From NCBI GenBank assembly GCA_035294305.1, contig DATGLD010000008.1:201572-265571 (forward strand): a DNA stretch of 64,000 nt, given 5' to 3'. The notes under the pieces are model-generated. The model was not told the origin of the DNA and ran no database searches. It saw only the letters and a program-made list of their open reading frames with translations. Position numbers and translations under genes: made by a program. This DNA is from DASRBN01 sp035294305 (GTDB lineage: Bacteria; Chloroflexota; Ktedonobacteria; Ktedonobacterales; Ktedonobacteraceae). Position 1 is the first letter of the stretch, and each line of letters begins with the position of its first letter. Positions 25,740 through 33,034 of this stretch are shown here, in pieces.

Positions 25740-26294
25740 TTGGGCATTGGCATTTTCTTCATAGTCGTGGAATGGGGGTTAATCGTCCTGGCCCTCTTAG
25801 CCATCGCGCGCACAGGCTATTTACGCCTGAGCAGTTCCATAGGCATCGCCAGAGACGGCTTCCCACCAGGAAAATCAGCGCCATCCTGGAGCTTGCCAGA
25901 CCTGGATGGACATTTAAGAATCGTTCCGGCGCGCGATCACTGGCAATTGCTTATCTTCGCGAACCAGTCTCTAGAAGCCTTCCCCGAGCTTATCGACGGC
26001 ATGCACTACCTGTCCCGCCATGAACAGGATTTGGAAGTGCTCGTTATCTCGCGCGATAGCAGGGAGGACTGCCGCAACCTGGCGCAAGAGCAGCGTCTGC
26101 AGGTACCCATCGTACCTGTTGATCCCGCGTTTTACGACCACTACCGGGTACGAGTCATGCCATTTATTTTCTTTCTTGATCCAGGCGGCATCGTTCGCTG
26201 GGTTGGCCTTGTCGGAGCCGAGGAGCCGTTAATTCACGCCTGGCGCATGGCTCAGGTAGCTTTTCGCTCCGGTGAAGCATCGGAGGTAAAGTAG
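25740..26294 (+). CDS. MauD-like thioredoxin-fold protein lacking CXXC
   Basis: 184 residues: one N-terminal transmembrane helix (about 4-24), then an extracytoplasmic redoxin domain. PGKSAPSWSLPDLDG opens the thioredoxin-like fold, and VRVMPFIFFLDPGGIVRW contains the cis-Pro and closing strands. Where MauD or TlpA has the catalytic CXXC, this protein reads LLIFANQSLEAFPEL, with no cysteine, so it cannot be a thiol oxidoreductase by itself. The TTG start at 25740 has an AGGAG 9 bases upstream. It is the first gene of an operon with MauE-like and CXXC-bearing MauD-like proteins, and may be a chaperone-like or regulatory partner. Confidence 0.8.
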   Translation: MGIGIFFIVVEWGLIVLALLAIARTGYLRLSSSIGIARDGFPPGKSAPSWSLPDLDGHLRIVPARDHWQLLIFANQSLEAFPELIDGMHYLSRHEQDLEVLVISRDSREDCRNLAQEQRLQVPIVPVDPAFYDHYRVRVMPFIFFLDPGGIVRWVGLVGAEEPLIHAWRMAQVAFRSGEASEVK

Positions 26295-26295
26295 C

Positions 26296-26844
26296 TTGCT
26301 GCAAAATACATTACAACTCCTTATTTTTCTTGGTAGGGCCTCGCTTGCGGCAGTACTCGTTGCGGCAGGGGCGGCAAAACTCGCGGATGCCCGCAGTTTT
26401 GCCGTCACACTCAGGGGACTCGGCATATCTGCTCGTCTCGATCCCTTGATTCGCGGGCTTGCCTTCCTGTTTCCTTTCGTGGAACTCCTGCTGGGCATTG
26501 CCCTGGTGAGCGGGCTCTGGCCCACTCTTATTAATGTTGTCGTCGTCGTGCTCATGGGTAGTTTTAGTCTTGTAGTGCTATATGCCTTAAGGAGAAAGCT
26601 CCATATCGCCTGCAGGTGCTTCGGAACGCTCAGCGATTCGCAGTTCAGCGACAAGGGCCTTACTCGCAGTGTATTACTAACACTCTTAGCCCTCGTCGTT
26701 CTCTGGGGTGGGAAAGCATACTCACTCCAATTTGCGGCGCCACCGGTCGCTCTTCTCCTGCTTGTTACCGGCTTCCTGCTCTTCGGCCTCACTGCTGCGC
26801 AGGCAGCAAAGTCCATAGCTATCCTCAAAGAAAGGATGATCTGA
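26296..26844 (+). CDS. MauE/DoxX-like membrane protein
   Basis: 182 residues with four predicted transmembrane helices and the MauE/DoxX-type N-terminus RASLAAVLVAAGAAKLAD. MauE is needed with MauD for disulfide formation in the methylamine dehydrogenase light chain. The Cys-containing segment CRCFGTL (about residues 110-116) sits in a loop between helices, matching the VKOR/MauE-like redox motif CXCFG. The TTG start at 26296 follows GGAGG. It overlaps the next MauD-like gene by one base (TGATG), so the pair is translationally coupled. Confidence 0.85.
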   Translation: MLQNTLQLLIFLGRASLAAVLVAAGAAKLADARSFAVTLRGLGISARLDPLIRGLAFLFPFVELLLGIALVSGLWPTLINVVVVVLMGSFSLVVLYALRRKLHIACRCFGTLSDSQFSDKGLTRSVLLTLLALVVLWGGKAYSLQFAAPPVALLLLVTGFLLFGLTAAQAAKSIAILKERMI

Positions 26845-27443
26845 TGCATCTCACGTTCGCGGATATCACCCTGCCGTTGTGGCTTTTTGCCGCCCAATGG
26901 GTGCTTCTCTTCGCCCTGGGTTTCCTTATCCTGGTGATGTTTCGTCAGATTGCCCTCTTCGAGCGGCTCAAGGACTCAGGTTCCGAGCGGGAAGGGCTCC
27001 CGGTTGGAGAGAAGGCTCCCTCGTTCGTCTATCAACCCGTGAATAGGAGAGCCAATCCACCGGCTCACTTCGAGCCGGTCGGCAACTGGTCTCTGCTCCT
27101 GTTCGCGGATCCCAGTTGTTCAAGTTGTCAAAGCACGCTGCTCAGTCTGGAGCGCCTGGCCCCCAGGTTAGCGCAATCAATGCGGCTACTGGTTGCGACA
27201 ACCGCGGAGCCCGCTGTAATCACAGCCGCCGACGCATTCCGGCAGGCAACCGTCGAAATTGGCCGTATTCCTGTCGATGTCTCTACGCGGTTGTATCGCA
27301 CCACGGTCACTCCATTTGGGTATCTGATTGATCCGGATGGAATAGTTCGGGCCAAAGGCGCCGTCGCGGACGACGCGTCGCTGCGGAAATTAGTGCGTCA
27401 GGGCGATCAAACGCCTGTCAATGTAGAGTTTACTATCTCTTAA
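26844..27443 (+). CDS. MauD-like thiol-disulfide protein with CXXC
   Basis: 199 residues: an N-terminal transmembrane helix (about 10-35) and a thioredoxin-like domain. The active site is FADPSCSSCQS, a CXXC motif in the position expected for MauD/TlpA proteins, and TPFGYLIDPDGIVRAKG contains the cis-Pro loop. It should act outside the membrane, passing electrons or disulfides with the MauE-like protein to the Cys-rich proteins encoded next. The ATG at 26844 overlaps the MauE stop. It is the catalytic partner of the CXXC-less homologue two genes upstream. Confidence 0.87.
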   Translation: MHLTFADITLPLWLFAAQWVLLFALGFLILVMFRQIALFERLKDSGSEREGLPVGEKAPSFVYQPVNRRANPPAHFEPVGNWSLLLFADPSCSSCQSTLLSLERLAPRLAQSMRLLVATTAEPAVITAADAFRQATVEIGRIPVDVSTRLYRTTVTPFGYLIDPDGIVRAKGAVADDASLRKLVRQGDQTPVNVEFTIS

Positions 27444-27458
27444 AAGGGGGAATACACT

Positions 27459-27896
27459 ATGCTTGAGGAATTTGATAAGCAGATCAGTATCTTGTCCGAA
27501 TCGTTTGCGCGCAAGTTCAACCGTCGCAAGGTGATCGGCACCACCGTCAAAGGTGTTTTTGCGACAGTCGCCGCCGCCTCCATTGGTCAATTGGCCAATC
27601 TCGGTCAGGCATTTGCTCAAACCTGTACCTGCGACGAGGGCTGGACGCAGGGTCATCCATGTAACTATTATGGTTTTAACTGCCCCAATAACGGCTGTCC
27701 GGGCGCCTGCTCCGTCTGTTACAAACCCAGTTGCGGCGGCTGGTGCGATTACTCCAACGGGCACTGGGTCTCCTGCAGTGGCCTGGGCAAAAGCGGCAAA
27801 GGATATAAATTGTGCTGGGACTGTTGGAGATGCGGCAACAAAGGCGGTTACTGCCAGCCAAAATGCTCCTGCCTCAGCAATTGTATCGGTTGCTGA
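27459..27896 (+). CDS. Tat-exported, Cys-rich MauA-like protein 1
   Basis: 145 residues. The N-terminus has a twin-arginine signal (FNRRKVIGT, then a hydrophobic stretch and a likely cleavage after AFAQ). The mature part of about 90 residues holds 18 cysteines. The GHWVSCSG...LCWDC...CSCL arrangement resembles the methylamine dehydrogenase light chain MauA around its first quinone-forming Trp (ASWVASC...RDCCG...CPCL). The chain stops where MauA continues to its second cross-linking Trp, so TTQ formation as in MauA is unlikely; other Trp pairs (CWDCW) exist. Gene order after MauD/MauE-like genes argues that it is their disulfide-bonded substrate. Homology to MauA is inferred by eye. Confidence 0.8.
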   Translation: MLEEFDKQISILSESFARKFNRRKVIGTTVKGVFATVAAASIGQLANLGQAFAQTCTCDEGWTQGHPCNYYGFNCPNNGCPGACSVCYKPSCGGWCDYSNGHWVSCSGLGKSGKGYKLCWDCWRCGNKGGYCQPKCSCLSNCIGC

Positions 27897-28079
27897 TCCT
27901 TGTGTGCGAAGGAATCGCAGGATGCGCTCCTCGCGCCCACGAGGAGCGCATCCTTGTGGGCGCCCGCGCCCGTGTTGGAGCCATACAGGAACTCTGCAAA
28001 TTCCTCTGTTCCAGTGTATCCTCTCAGGGAATGTAGGGACAGCGCCTGGTGCCTGTCCTTCTAGAAAAGAGAGATCAGC
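27897..28079. repeat. Spacer with two palindromic repeats between the Cys-rich genes
   Basis: 27921-27955 holds an inverted repeat (GATGCGCTCCTCG and CGAGGAGCGCATC). 28032-28058 is a consensus copy of the TGTAGGGACAGCGCCTGGTG repeat. The ribosome site AGAGAG precedes the ATG at 28080. No gene is seen. Confidence 0.75.
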
Positions 28080-28508
28080 ATGTTCGAGGAATTTGATAAA
28101 CATGTGAGTATTTTGTCCGAATCGTTCGCGCGCAGATTTAACCGGCGCAAAGTAATCAGCGGTACCATCAAAGGAGTATTCGCTACCATGGCCGCTGCCT
28201 CTATTGGGCAGCTAACCAACCTGGGGCACGCCTTCGCCCAGTCCTGTACCTGTGACGAAGGCTGGACGCAGGGTCATCCATGTAACTACTGGGGATATCC
28301 CTGTCCCAGCAACGGCTGTCCATCCGGCATGAAAGTCTGTTACAAGCCCAGTTGCGGCGGCTGGTGCGACTATTCTAACGGGCACTGGGTCTCCTGTAGT
28401 GGCCTGGGTCCCAGCCATAAAGGCTACCGCCTGTGCTGGGACTGTACCAACAGGAATAATCCCTGCCATCCCAAGTGCTCTTGCCTGAGTACCTGTATCG
28501 GCTGCTAA
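28080..28508 (+). CDS. Tat-exported, Cys-rich MauA-like protein 2
   Basis: 142 residues, a tandem paralogue of the preceding protein with about 75-80% identity by eye. The twin-arginine signal (FNRRKVISGT) and the cleavage region AFAQ are kept. The mature domain has 16 cysteines and retains CTCDEGWTQGHPCNY, KPSCGGWCDYSNGHWVSC and the terminal CSCLSTCIGC. Two cysteines in the middle and near the C-terminal loop differ from copy 1. The conserved disulfide framework with variable loops suggests related but distinct functions. It could be a redox enzyme subunit, a secreted structural peptide or a modified peptide precursor. Confidence 0.8.
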   Translation: MFEEFDKHVSILSESFARRFNRRKVISGTIKGVFATMAAASIGQLTNLGHAFAQSCTCDEGWTQGHPCNYWGYPCPSNGCPSGMKVCYKPSCGGWCDYSNGHWVSCSGLGPSHKGYRLCWDCTNRNNPCHPKCSCLSTCIGC

Positions 28509-28543
28509 TCTACAACAGGAGAGTCCTTCCCTGGTTGTATGAT

Positions 28544-28680
28544 CTGATGAATTTTGACAATCGAAACAGAGAATGAGGGCTATTCCTAATTCTCCCGCTC
28601 TGTAGTGAGAGCGACTCGTCCCTGTCCTCGTTCCCCGACCGGGACAGGGACGACCTGATTTGGTTGTCAAAATTCATTAG
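28544..28680. repeat. TGATGAATTTTGAC-type MITE with 17-bp terminal repeats
   Basis: CTGATGAATTTTGACAA (28544-28560) is inverted at 28664-28680 with one mismatch. The interior holds a GGGACAGGGAC hairpin related to the TGTAGGGACAG repeats. There is no coding capacity. The related copy at 22559-22667 supplies the sbnA stop. Confidence 0.75.
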
Positions 28681-28746
28681 GGGCGCATTCTTGTGGTCGC
28701 CCGCCACCGGAGTCCATAGTAGAATCGTTAAGGAGTGCAGAGAACC

Positions 28747-28926
28747 ATGTTCAACATAAAGCCCCTGTCACAGCCTCTCCGCCTGTCCCTTACCGGCAGC
28801 ATGCTCATCTGCGGCTTCGTAGCGGCGGCATTGCTCCTTCACCAGGGCAACTTCGCCTCTGCCACACTCGTCTTCGCCATCGGCCTCGCTGCCCTCGTCG
28901 GCGCTGGCAAACTCGCATCCCCTTGA
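28747..28926 (+). CDS. Small two-helix membrane protein
   Basis: 59 residues with two hydrophobic helices (SLTGSMLICGFVAAALLL and ASATLVFAIGLAALVGAG) joined by a short polar loop. AAGGAG at about 28730-28735 supports the ATG at 28747 rather than an upstream GTG at 28735. I do not recognise a family. It sits directly after the Cys-rich genes and before another membrane protein, so it may belong to the same module. Confidence 0.6.
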   Translation: MFNIKPLSQPLRLSLTGSMLICGFVAAALLLHQGNFASATLVFAIGLAALVGAGKLASP

Positions 28927-28950
28927 GGCTTCAACGCGGCCACTACGACC

Positions 28951-29535
28951 GTGTTATCCTCCGGGCGAGGATATGGACTCAGAATATTACTCTATATAGC
29001 AGCTTACACCGTCCCCGCCGCTATCGTCTGGGGCCTATTTGCCTTCATCTTCAGGTTCCTGGCCGCTATTCCCCTCTTGCTGCCCTTGTTAGCCTTCGCC
29101 TACGCCCTCTGGTTCGGCCTGAACGAACTCCTGGAATTCAGCCATATCCGGCTAAGCCTGGCGTGGCAGGTACCATCATCCTGGGTCAAGCATCGTCCCG
29201 CGCCCGTTCAAACGCTCATCTGGGGCACTGCGCTTGGCCCCGGCCTCATCACACGCAACCCCTATGCCGGCATCTGGCTGCTCCCTTTCTTGATCGTACT
29301 GGGCCGCGCTCCCGCCATGGCCCTTATCGTCGGTCTCATCGTTGGAGCGATACACGGGGCAGCGCGTGCCATTGGCGTCTTGCGCAATCGCAGTTGCATG
29401 CGCGGTAATGTTGATGCCTACCTCCAGATTATGGCTCGGCAGCAGCGCTGGCAGTACCTCGACGGCCTCGCCCTCCTGCTCGCCGCCGGTGCCCTTGCCG
29501 CCTACACTATCTTTCTGCTGGGCGGCCATCTCTAG
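28951..29535 (+). CDS. Polytopic membrane protein of unknown function
   Basis: 194 residues with about five transmembrane helices, including YIAAYTVPAAIVWGLFAFIF, IWLLPFLIVLG and LDGLALLLAAGALAAYTIFLL. The GTG start at 28951 lacks an obvious ribosome-binding site, so the true start may differ. The protein has only one Cys, so it is not a CcdA-type electron conduit. It is probably linked to the small membrane protein 24 bases upstream and to the MauD/MauE module by position only. Confidence 0.6.
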   Translation: MLSSGRGYGLRILLYIAAYTVPAAIVWGLFAFIFRFLAAIPLLLPLLAFAYALWFGLNELLEFSHIRLSLAWQVPSSWVKHRPAPVQTLIWGTALGPGLITRNPYAGIWLLPFLIVLGRAPAMALIVGLIVGAIHGAARAIGVLRNRSCMRGNVDAYLQIMARQQRWQYLDGLALLLAAGALAAYTIFLLGGHL

Positions 29536-29674
29536 GCCTCTCTATGCCCTCATACGCCAATGGGTCACCTGGCATCTGATCGAACATGACCCATACCATA
29601 GCGCTGAAATCTCTCTCATCCTCGGCATGTATAGCCTGATCTTTAACCGTAAGGCCGGTTCAGCATCGACCGCG

Positions 29675-30691
29675 TCACAGATTGATGTTGTAACTCTGTT
29701 CTCCCACCACTACTTGCAACAAAAACACGATCTGCAATGACTTCAAGCCTGCCGGTTCCGCGTATACGACTCTTCCGCTCACCCCCTGCGCGCCAGCTTT
29801 AAAGGTCTTTGGCAACGTGTTATCAATGGGGGGCCGGTTCGCCCCATTAATGTACAGCCGGATGTAGTCATAACCATAGCCGGGTGATATCGCTGCCCCG
29901 TTGTTGTTGTCCACCGTGAAGTTAAGCACATAGAATCGCTGCCCCATTTTGCTCTCGCTGCCCCCATACGAATAGCGCACATCCACGCTTCGCAGGTGAT
30001 ACGTCAGCGTCGACCCCTCGAAGTCGTAAGCAATCGTCAGCGATTGAGGCACTACTTTCACCGCGTATTGATTGCCATCAAACGTGCCGCTGAGGGGTAT
30101 CGTCACTAGCGTCTCACCAAGCGCCGTGGAGCCGAGTTGCAGTTTCAGCGTGCTCAATTGGATATTTTGGGCGACCGGAAAGTCTATCCATCCTGTTTCA
30201 CTTTCGCCTGGCTGGGGACCCGTCGAAAGCCTCACGTTACTGGGAGCGACTGGCGCCATCTTTGGCGCAATTAAACGCGCTATATCATAATAGATTACCG
30301 TCACTGCATAGGTGTTTGGATTAGTCACCCGCATATTCAAGCGTACCGTCGCGGGTCCGGCATGAATAGGATCGCCGGGGAATGCAGTCGCATATTGCGC
30401 GTTCAAAACCGTGAAGCTCAGGTCCGCATAAGGAAGCGTGCGCTGCACCTGCAGCGTCGTCGCGGGGGGTGGCGCGGCAGTAGAGTTCATATTGATCTGT
30501 AAACCCTTGAGCCAGTTCCATGTAACCAGGCTTGCCACCGTTAACAGGAGCAATCCCACGATCAGTATTATTCCGAGCCATGGCCGCAGCCGTGGCGGTT
30601 GCGTAATTTGAGGTCTGTGAGTACGTGCTACCTGGGATGCAGCTTTTTGCAGTTGCTTCACCGGGGAGGTAGATGGAACCTTTCTCGCCAT
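29675..30691 (-). CDS. Single-pass membrane protein with extracellular beta-rich domain
   Basis: 338 residues. A positively charged N-terminus is followed by one transmembrane helix (about 40-62, LGIILIVGLLLLTVASLV). Two beta-rich segments each of about 110 residues follow (LPYADLSFTVLNAQYATAF... and YHLRSVDVRYSYGG...), which resemble the DUF4352 immunoglobulin-like fold of lipoprotein or telomeric-repeat-type extracellular proteins. The substrate or partner is unknown. It is convergent with the membrane gene at 28951 and divergent from sucC. Confidence 0.65.
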   Translation of the reverse strand: MARKVPSTSPVKQLQKAASQVARTHRPQITQPPRLRPWLGIILIVGLLLLTVASLVTWNWLKGLQINMNSTAAPPPATTLQVQRTLPYADLSFTVLNAQYATAFPGDPIHAGPATVRLNMRVTNPNTYAVTVIYYDIARLIAPKMAPVAPSNVRLSTGPQPGESETGWIDFPVAQNIQLSTLKLQLGSTALGETLVTIPLSGTFDGNQYAVKVVPQSLTIAYDFEGSTLTYHLRSVDVRYSYGGSESKMGQRFYVLNFTVDNNNGAAISPGYGYDYIRLYINGANRPPIDNTLPKTFKAGAQGVSGRVVYAEPAGLKSLQIVFLLQVVVGEQSYNINL

Positions 30692-30758
30692 ACGTGATTG
30701 CCCTCTTTTTCTTAAATAGTTCGTTTGCCCTCTCTATTGTAGCAAGCTTTGCCAATTC

Positions 30759-30787
30759 TTGACACCCCTTTAAGCACGTGTTAGCAT
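30759..30787 (+). promoter_or_regulatory. Sigma-70-like promoter for sucCD
   Basis: TTGACA at 30759-30764 is followed after 17 bases by TAGCAT at 30782-30787, close to the housekeeping consensus. It lies about 70 bases upstream of sucC in the divergent gap. Confidence 0.5.
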
Positions 30788-30856
30788 GGACTCAGGCTAA
30801 CAGGCATATCTCCCCATCTCACTATCTATGACTGTTAAAAAGGAGCATTTGTTTCA

Positions 30857-31996
30857 ATGAAGATTCATGAATACCAGGCCAAAGACATCCTGGCGCGCTA
30901 CGGCATTCCCATTCAGCCCGGGCGGGTAGCATACACGCCGGAAGAGGCCGAGGAGATCGCCCGCGAGCTGGGCGGGCCGGTCGTCATTAAAGCCCAGGTC
31001 TATGTCGGCGGTCGCGGCAAAGCAGGCGGCATTCAATTCGGCAATACCCCTGAAGAGGCGCGCGCCGCCGCCGCAAGAGTATTGGGTATGAATATCAAAG
31101 GGCTGACCGTAGAAAAGGTTCTCGTCGTCTCTAAACTGGATATTGCCGAAGAATACTATCTCGGTATCATCCTTGATCGCAAGTCGCAGGCCCCCGTCGT
31201 CATGGTTTCAAAAGCCGGCGGTATCGATATCGAGGAAGTAGCGGCGACAACGCCGGAGAAGATCATCCAGCAGCCTATCGACATGCGCTGGGGTTTGCGC
31301 CCATTCGAGGCGCGCGATATTCTGGCGCGTGCCGGCTTGCCGCATAACGTCATTCCCAAGGGCGGAGCAATCCTGGCCGCCCTTGCCAGAGCCTTTATCG
31401 AGAGCGATGCCAGCCTTGCTGAGATCAACCCGCTCGCCCTCACAACCGATGGGCAGGTGCAGGCCGCCGATGCTAAGATTCTGATCGATGATAACGGCCT
31501 TTTCCGCCAGAAGGAGTATGCTGCCTGGGCCGAACCGGAAGAGTCGAACCCGCTGGAGTATGAGGCCAAACAGGAAGGCCTGACCTATGTCAAGCTCGAT
31601 GGCGACGTCGGTATCATTGGCAACGGGGCCGGCCTGGTCATGACCACGCTCGATATGGTGGCGCGTGTCGGTGGCAAGCCCGCCAATTTCCTGGATATCG
31701 GCGGCGGCGCGAAGGCCGAAGTCATGCGCAAGGCCCTGACTTTCGTAGCGCGCGACCCGCAGGTCAGGGGCATCCTGGTCAACATCTTCGGCGGCATCAC
31801 CCGCGGCGAAGAGGTCGCCAGGGGCGTCATCATGGCCCAGTCCGAACTGCCCAAGGGCATGCCTATCGTCGTGCGCCTGTCGGGTACCGGCGCTGAAGAG
31901 GGCAAAGCTATGCTCAAGGATGCCGGACTGGATTGGGGTAAAGATATGCGCGAGGCTGCCGAGAAGATCGTCGCCGTCATCTATGGAAAAAGGTAG
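30857..31996 (+). CDS. sucC: Succinate-CoA ligase (ADP-forming) beta subunit
   Basis: 379 residues, the normal length for SucC. The ATP-grasp domain opens with MKIHEYQAKDILARYGIPI and contains VVIKAQVYVGGRGKAGGI; the C-terminal CoA-ligase domain has NIFGGITRGEEVARGV. With SucD it interconverts succinyl-CoA and succinate with substrate-level ATP formation in the citric acid cycle. AAGGAG precedes the ATG. The TAG stop at 31994 is the first TAG of a TAGGGGCCAG repeat, and a hairpin separates it from sucD. Confidence 0.97.
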   Translation: MKIHEYQAKDILARYGIPIQPGRVAYTPEEAEEIARELGGPVVIKAQVYVGGRGKAGGIQFGNTPEEARAAAARVLGMNIKGLTVEKVLVVSKLDIAEEYYLGIILDRKSQAPVVMVSKAGGIDIEEVAATTPEKIIQQPIDMRWGLRPFEARDILARAGLPHNVIPKGGAILAALARAFIESDASLAEINPLALTTDGQVQAADAKILIDDNGLFRQKEYAAWAEPEESNPLEYEAKQEGLTYVKLDGDVGIIGNGAGLVMTTLDMVARVGGKPANFLDIGGGAKAEVMRKALTFVARDPQVRGILVNIFGGITRGEEVARGVIMAQSELPKGMPIVVRLSGTGAEEGKAMLKDAGLDWGKDMREAAEKIVAVIYGKR

Positions 31997-32056
31997 GGGC
32001 CAGATTGATCGCGTCCCCCCGGTGTGGTGGGTTATCCCACACCGGGAAGAATGTAG
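31994..32056. repeat. TAGGGGCCAG repeat and hairpin between sucC and sucD
   Basis: TAGGGGCCAGATTGATCGCG starts at the sucC stop. It is followed by a stem of CCCGGTGTGG and its inverse CCCACACCGGG around a TGGGTTAT loop (about 32017-32046). This hairpin inside the operon may tune sucD levels or mRNA stability. Confidence 0.7.
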
Positions 32057-32081
32057 ACCCAGATAAAGGACAGTTAAACAA

Positions 32082-32954
32082 ATGAGTATTTTGCTTGACG
32101 ATACAACGCGTGTAATTGTGCAGGGCATTACCGGACGTGAAGGTCAATTTCATACACGCAATATGCGCGCTGCCGGTACAAATGTTGTTGGAGGTGTTAC
32201 TCCCGGCAAGGGCGGAGAAACCGTTGAGGGCTTGCCCGTCTTCGATACCGTTAACGAGGCCAGAGCCGCGACGGGCGCCAATGCGTCTTGCATTTTTGTA
32301 CCCGGCCCTTTCGCTGCCGATGCCATTATGGAAGCCGCCAGCGCCGGCATTGAATTAATCGTCTGCATCAGCGAATGGATTCCCGTCATCGATATGACGC
32401 GCGCCATCCTGCTCGTGCGCGAACATGAAGCGCGCCTGATCGGTCCGAACTGCCCGGGAATGTGTACGCCCGGCTATGGCAAGATCGGCATCATCCCTTA
32501 CCAGATTTTCACGCCCGGCCCGGTCGGCTTCATCTCGCGCTCCGGCACGCTGACCTATGAAGTCGTGGCTTTATTGACAGAGGCCGGTATCGGACAATCC
32601 ACCTGCATCGGCATCGGCGGCGACCCCATCATCGGCTCGACTTTCATTGATTATCTGAAGCTGTTCGAGGCCGATCCAGGCACAAAGGCCGTTGTTATGT
32701 GTGGTGAAATAGGCGGAAGCGACGAGGAGGACGCCGCCGAATATATTAAGACTATGACCAAACCCGTCGTCGCTTTCATTTCCGGGCGCACAGCACCTCC
32801 CGGAAAGCGTATGGGGCACGCCGGGGCGATCATCTCTGGCAATACCGGAACCGCTCAGGGTAAGGTCGCTGCGCTCAAGGCCGCAAACGTGCCCGTCGCC
32901 GATACCATCTTCGATATTCCTGGGCTGGTAAAAGAGGCGCTGGCAAGAGTATAA
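32082..32954 (+). CDS. sucD: Succinate-CoA ligase (ADP-forming) alpha subunit
   Basis: 290 residues, full length. The CoA-binding Rossmann start reads VIVQGITGREGQFHTRNM, and the phospho-histidine lies in GKRMGHAGAIISGN. It pairs with sucC immediately upstream. AAAGGA provides the ribosome site. The TAA stop falls in the left arm of a strong palindrome (32951-33016), which may stabilise the 3' end of the message or terminate it. Confidence 0.97.
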   Translation: MSILLDDTTRVIVQGITGREGQFHTRNMRAAGTNVVGGVTPGKGGETVEGLPVFDTVNEARAATGANASCIFVPGPFAADAIMEAASAGIELIVCISEWIPVIDMTRAILLVREHEARLIGPNCPGMCTPGYGKIGIIPYQIFTPGPVGFISRSGTLTYEVVALLTEAGIGQSTCIGIGGDPIIGSTFIDYLKLFEADPGTKAVVMCGEIGGSDEEDAAEYIKTMTKPVVAFISGRTAPPGKRMGHAGAIISGNTGTAQGKVAALKAANVPVADTIFDIPGLVKEALARV

Positions 32955-33016
32955 TACGTACCGACTACACCATCGACGTCACCAGGCGTACACCTGGTGG
33001 CGTCGATACGTATTAT
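32951..33016. repeat. Nested perfect palindrome between sucD and the deacetylase gene
   Basis: The outer arms ATAATACGTA (32951-32960) are exactly inverted at 33007-33016. The inner arms TCGACGTCACCAGG (32973-32986) are inverted at 32993-33006 with one mismatch around a 6-base loop. The inner arm has the CGTACACCTGGTGG theme of the element at 1604-1789. It overlaps the sucD stop codon. There is no U-tract, so it is not a classical terminator. Confidence 0.75.
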
Positions 33017-33034
33017 GCTTTGAAGGAAAAACAT

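Noticed and set aside
27459..28508. Cys-rich proteins as metallothioneins or RiPP precursors
   Set aside because: A Tat signal, neighbouring disulfide-formation genes and the MauA-like spacing favour an exported disulfide protein. No RiPP-modifying enzyme is next to them. The idea is not fully excluded.
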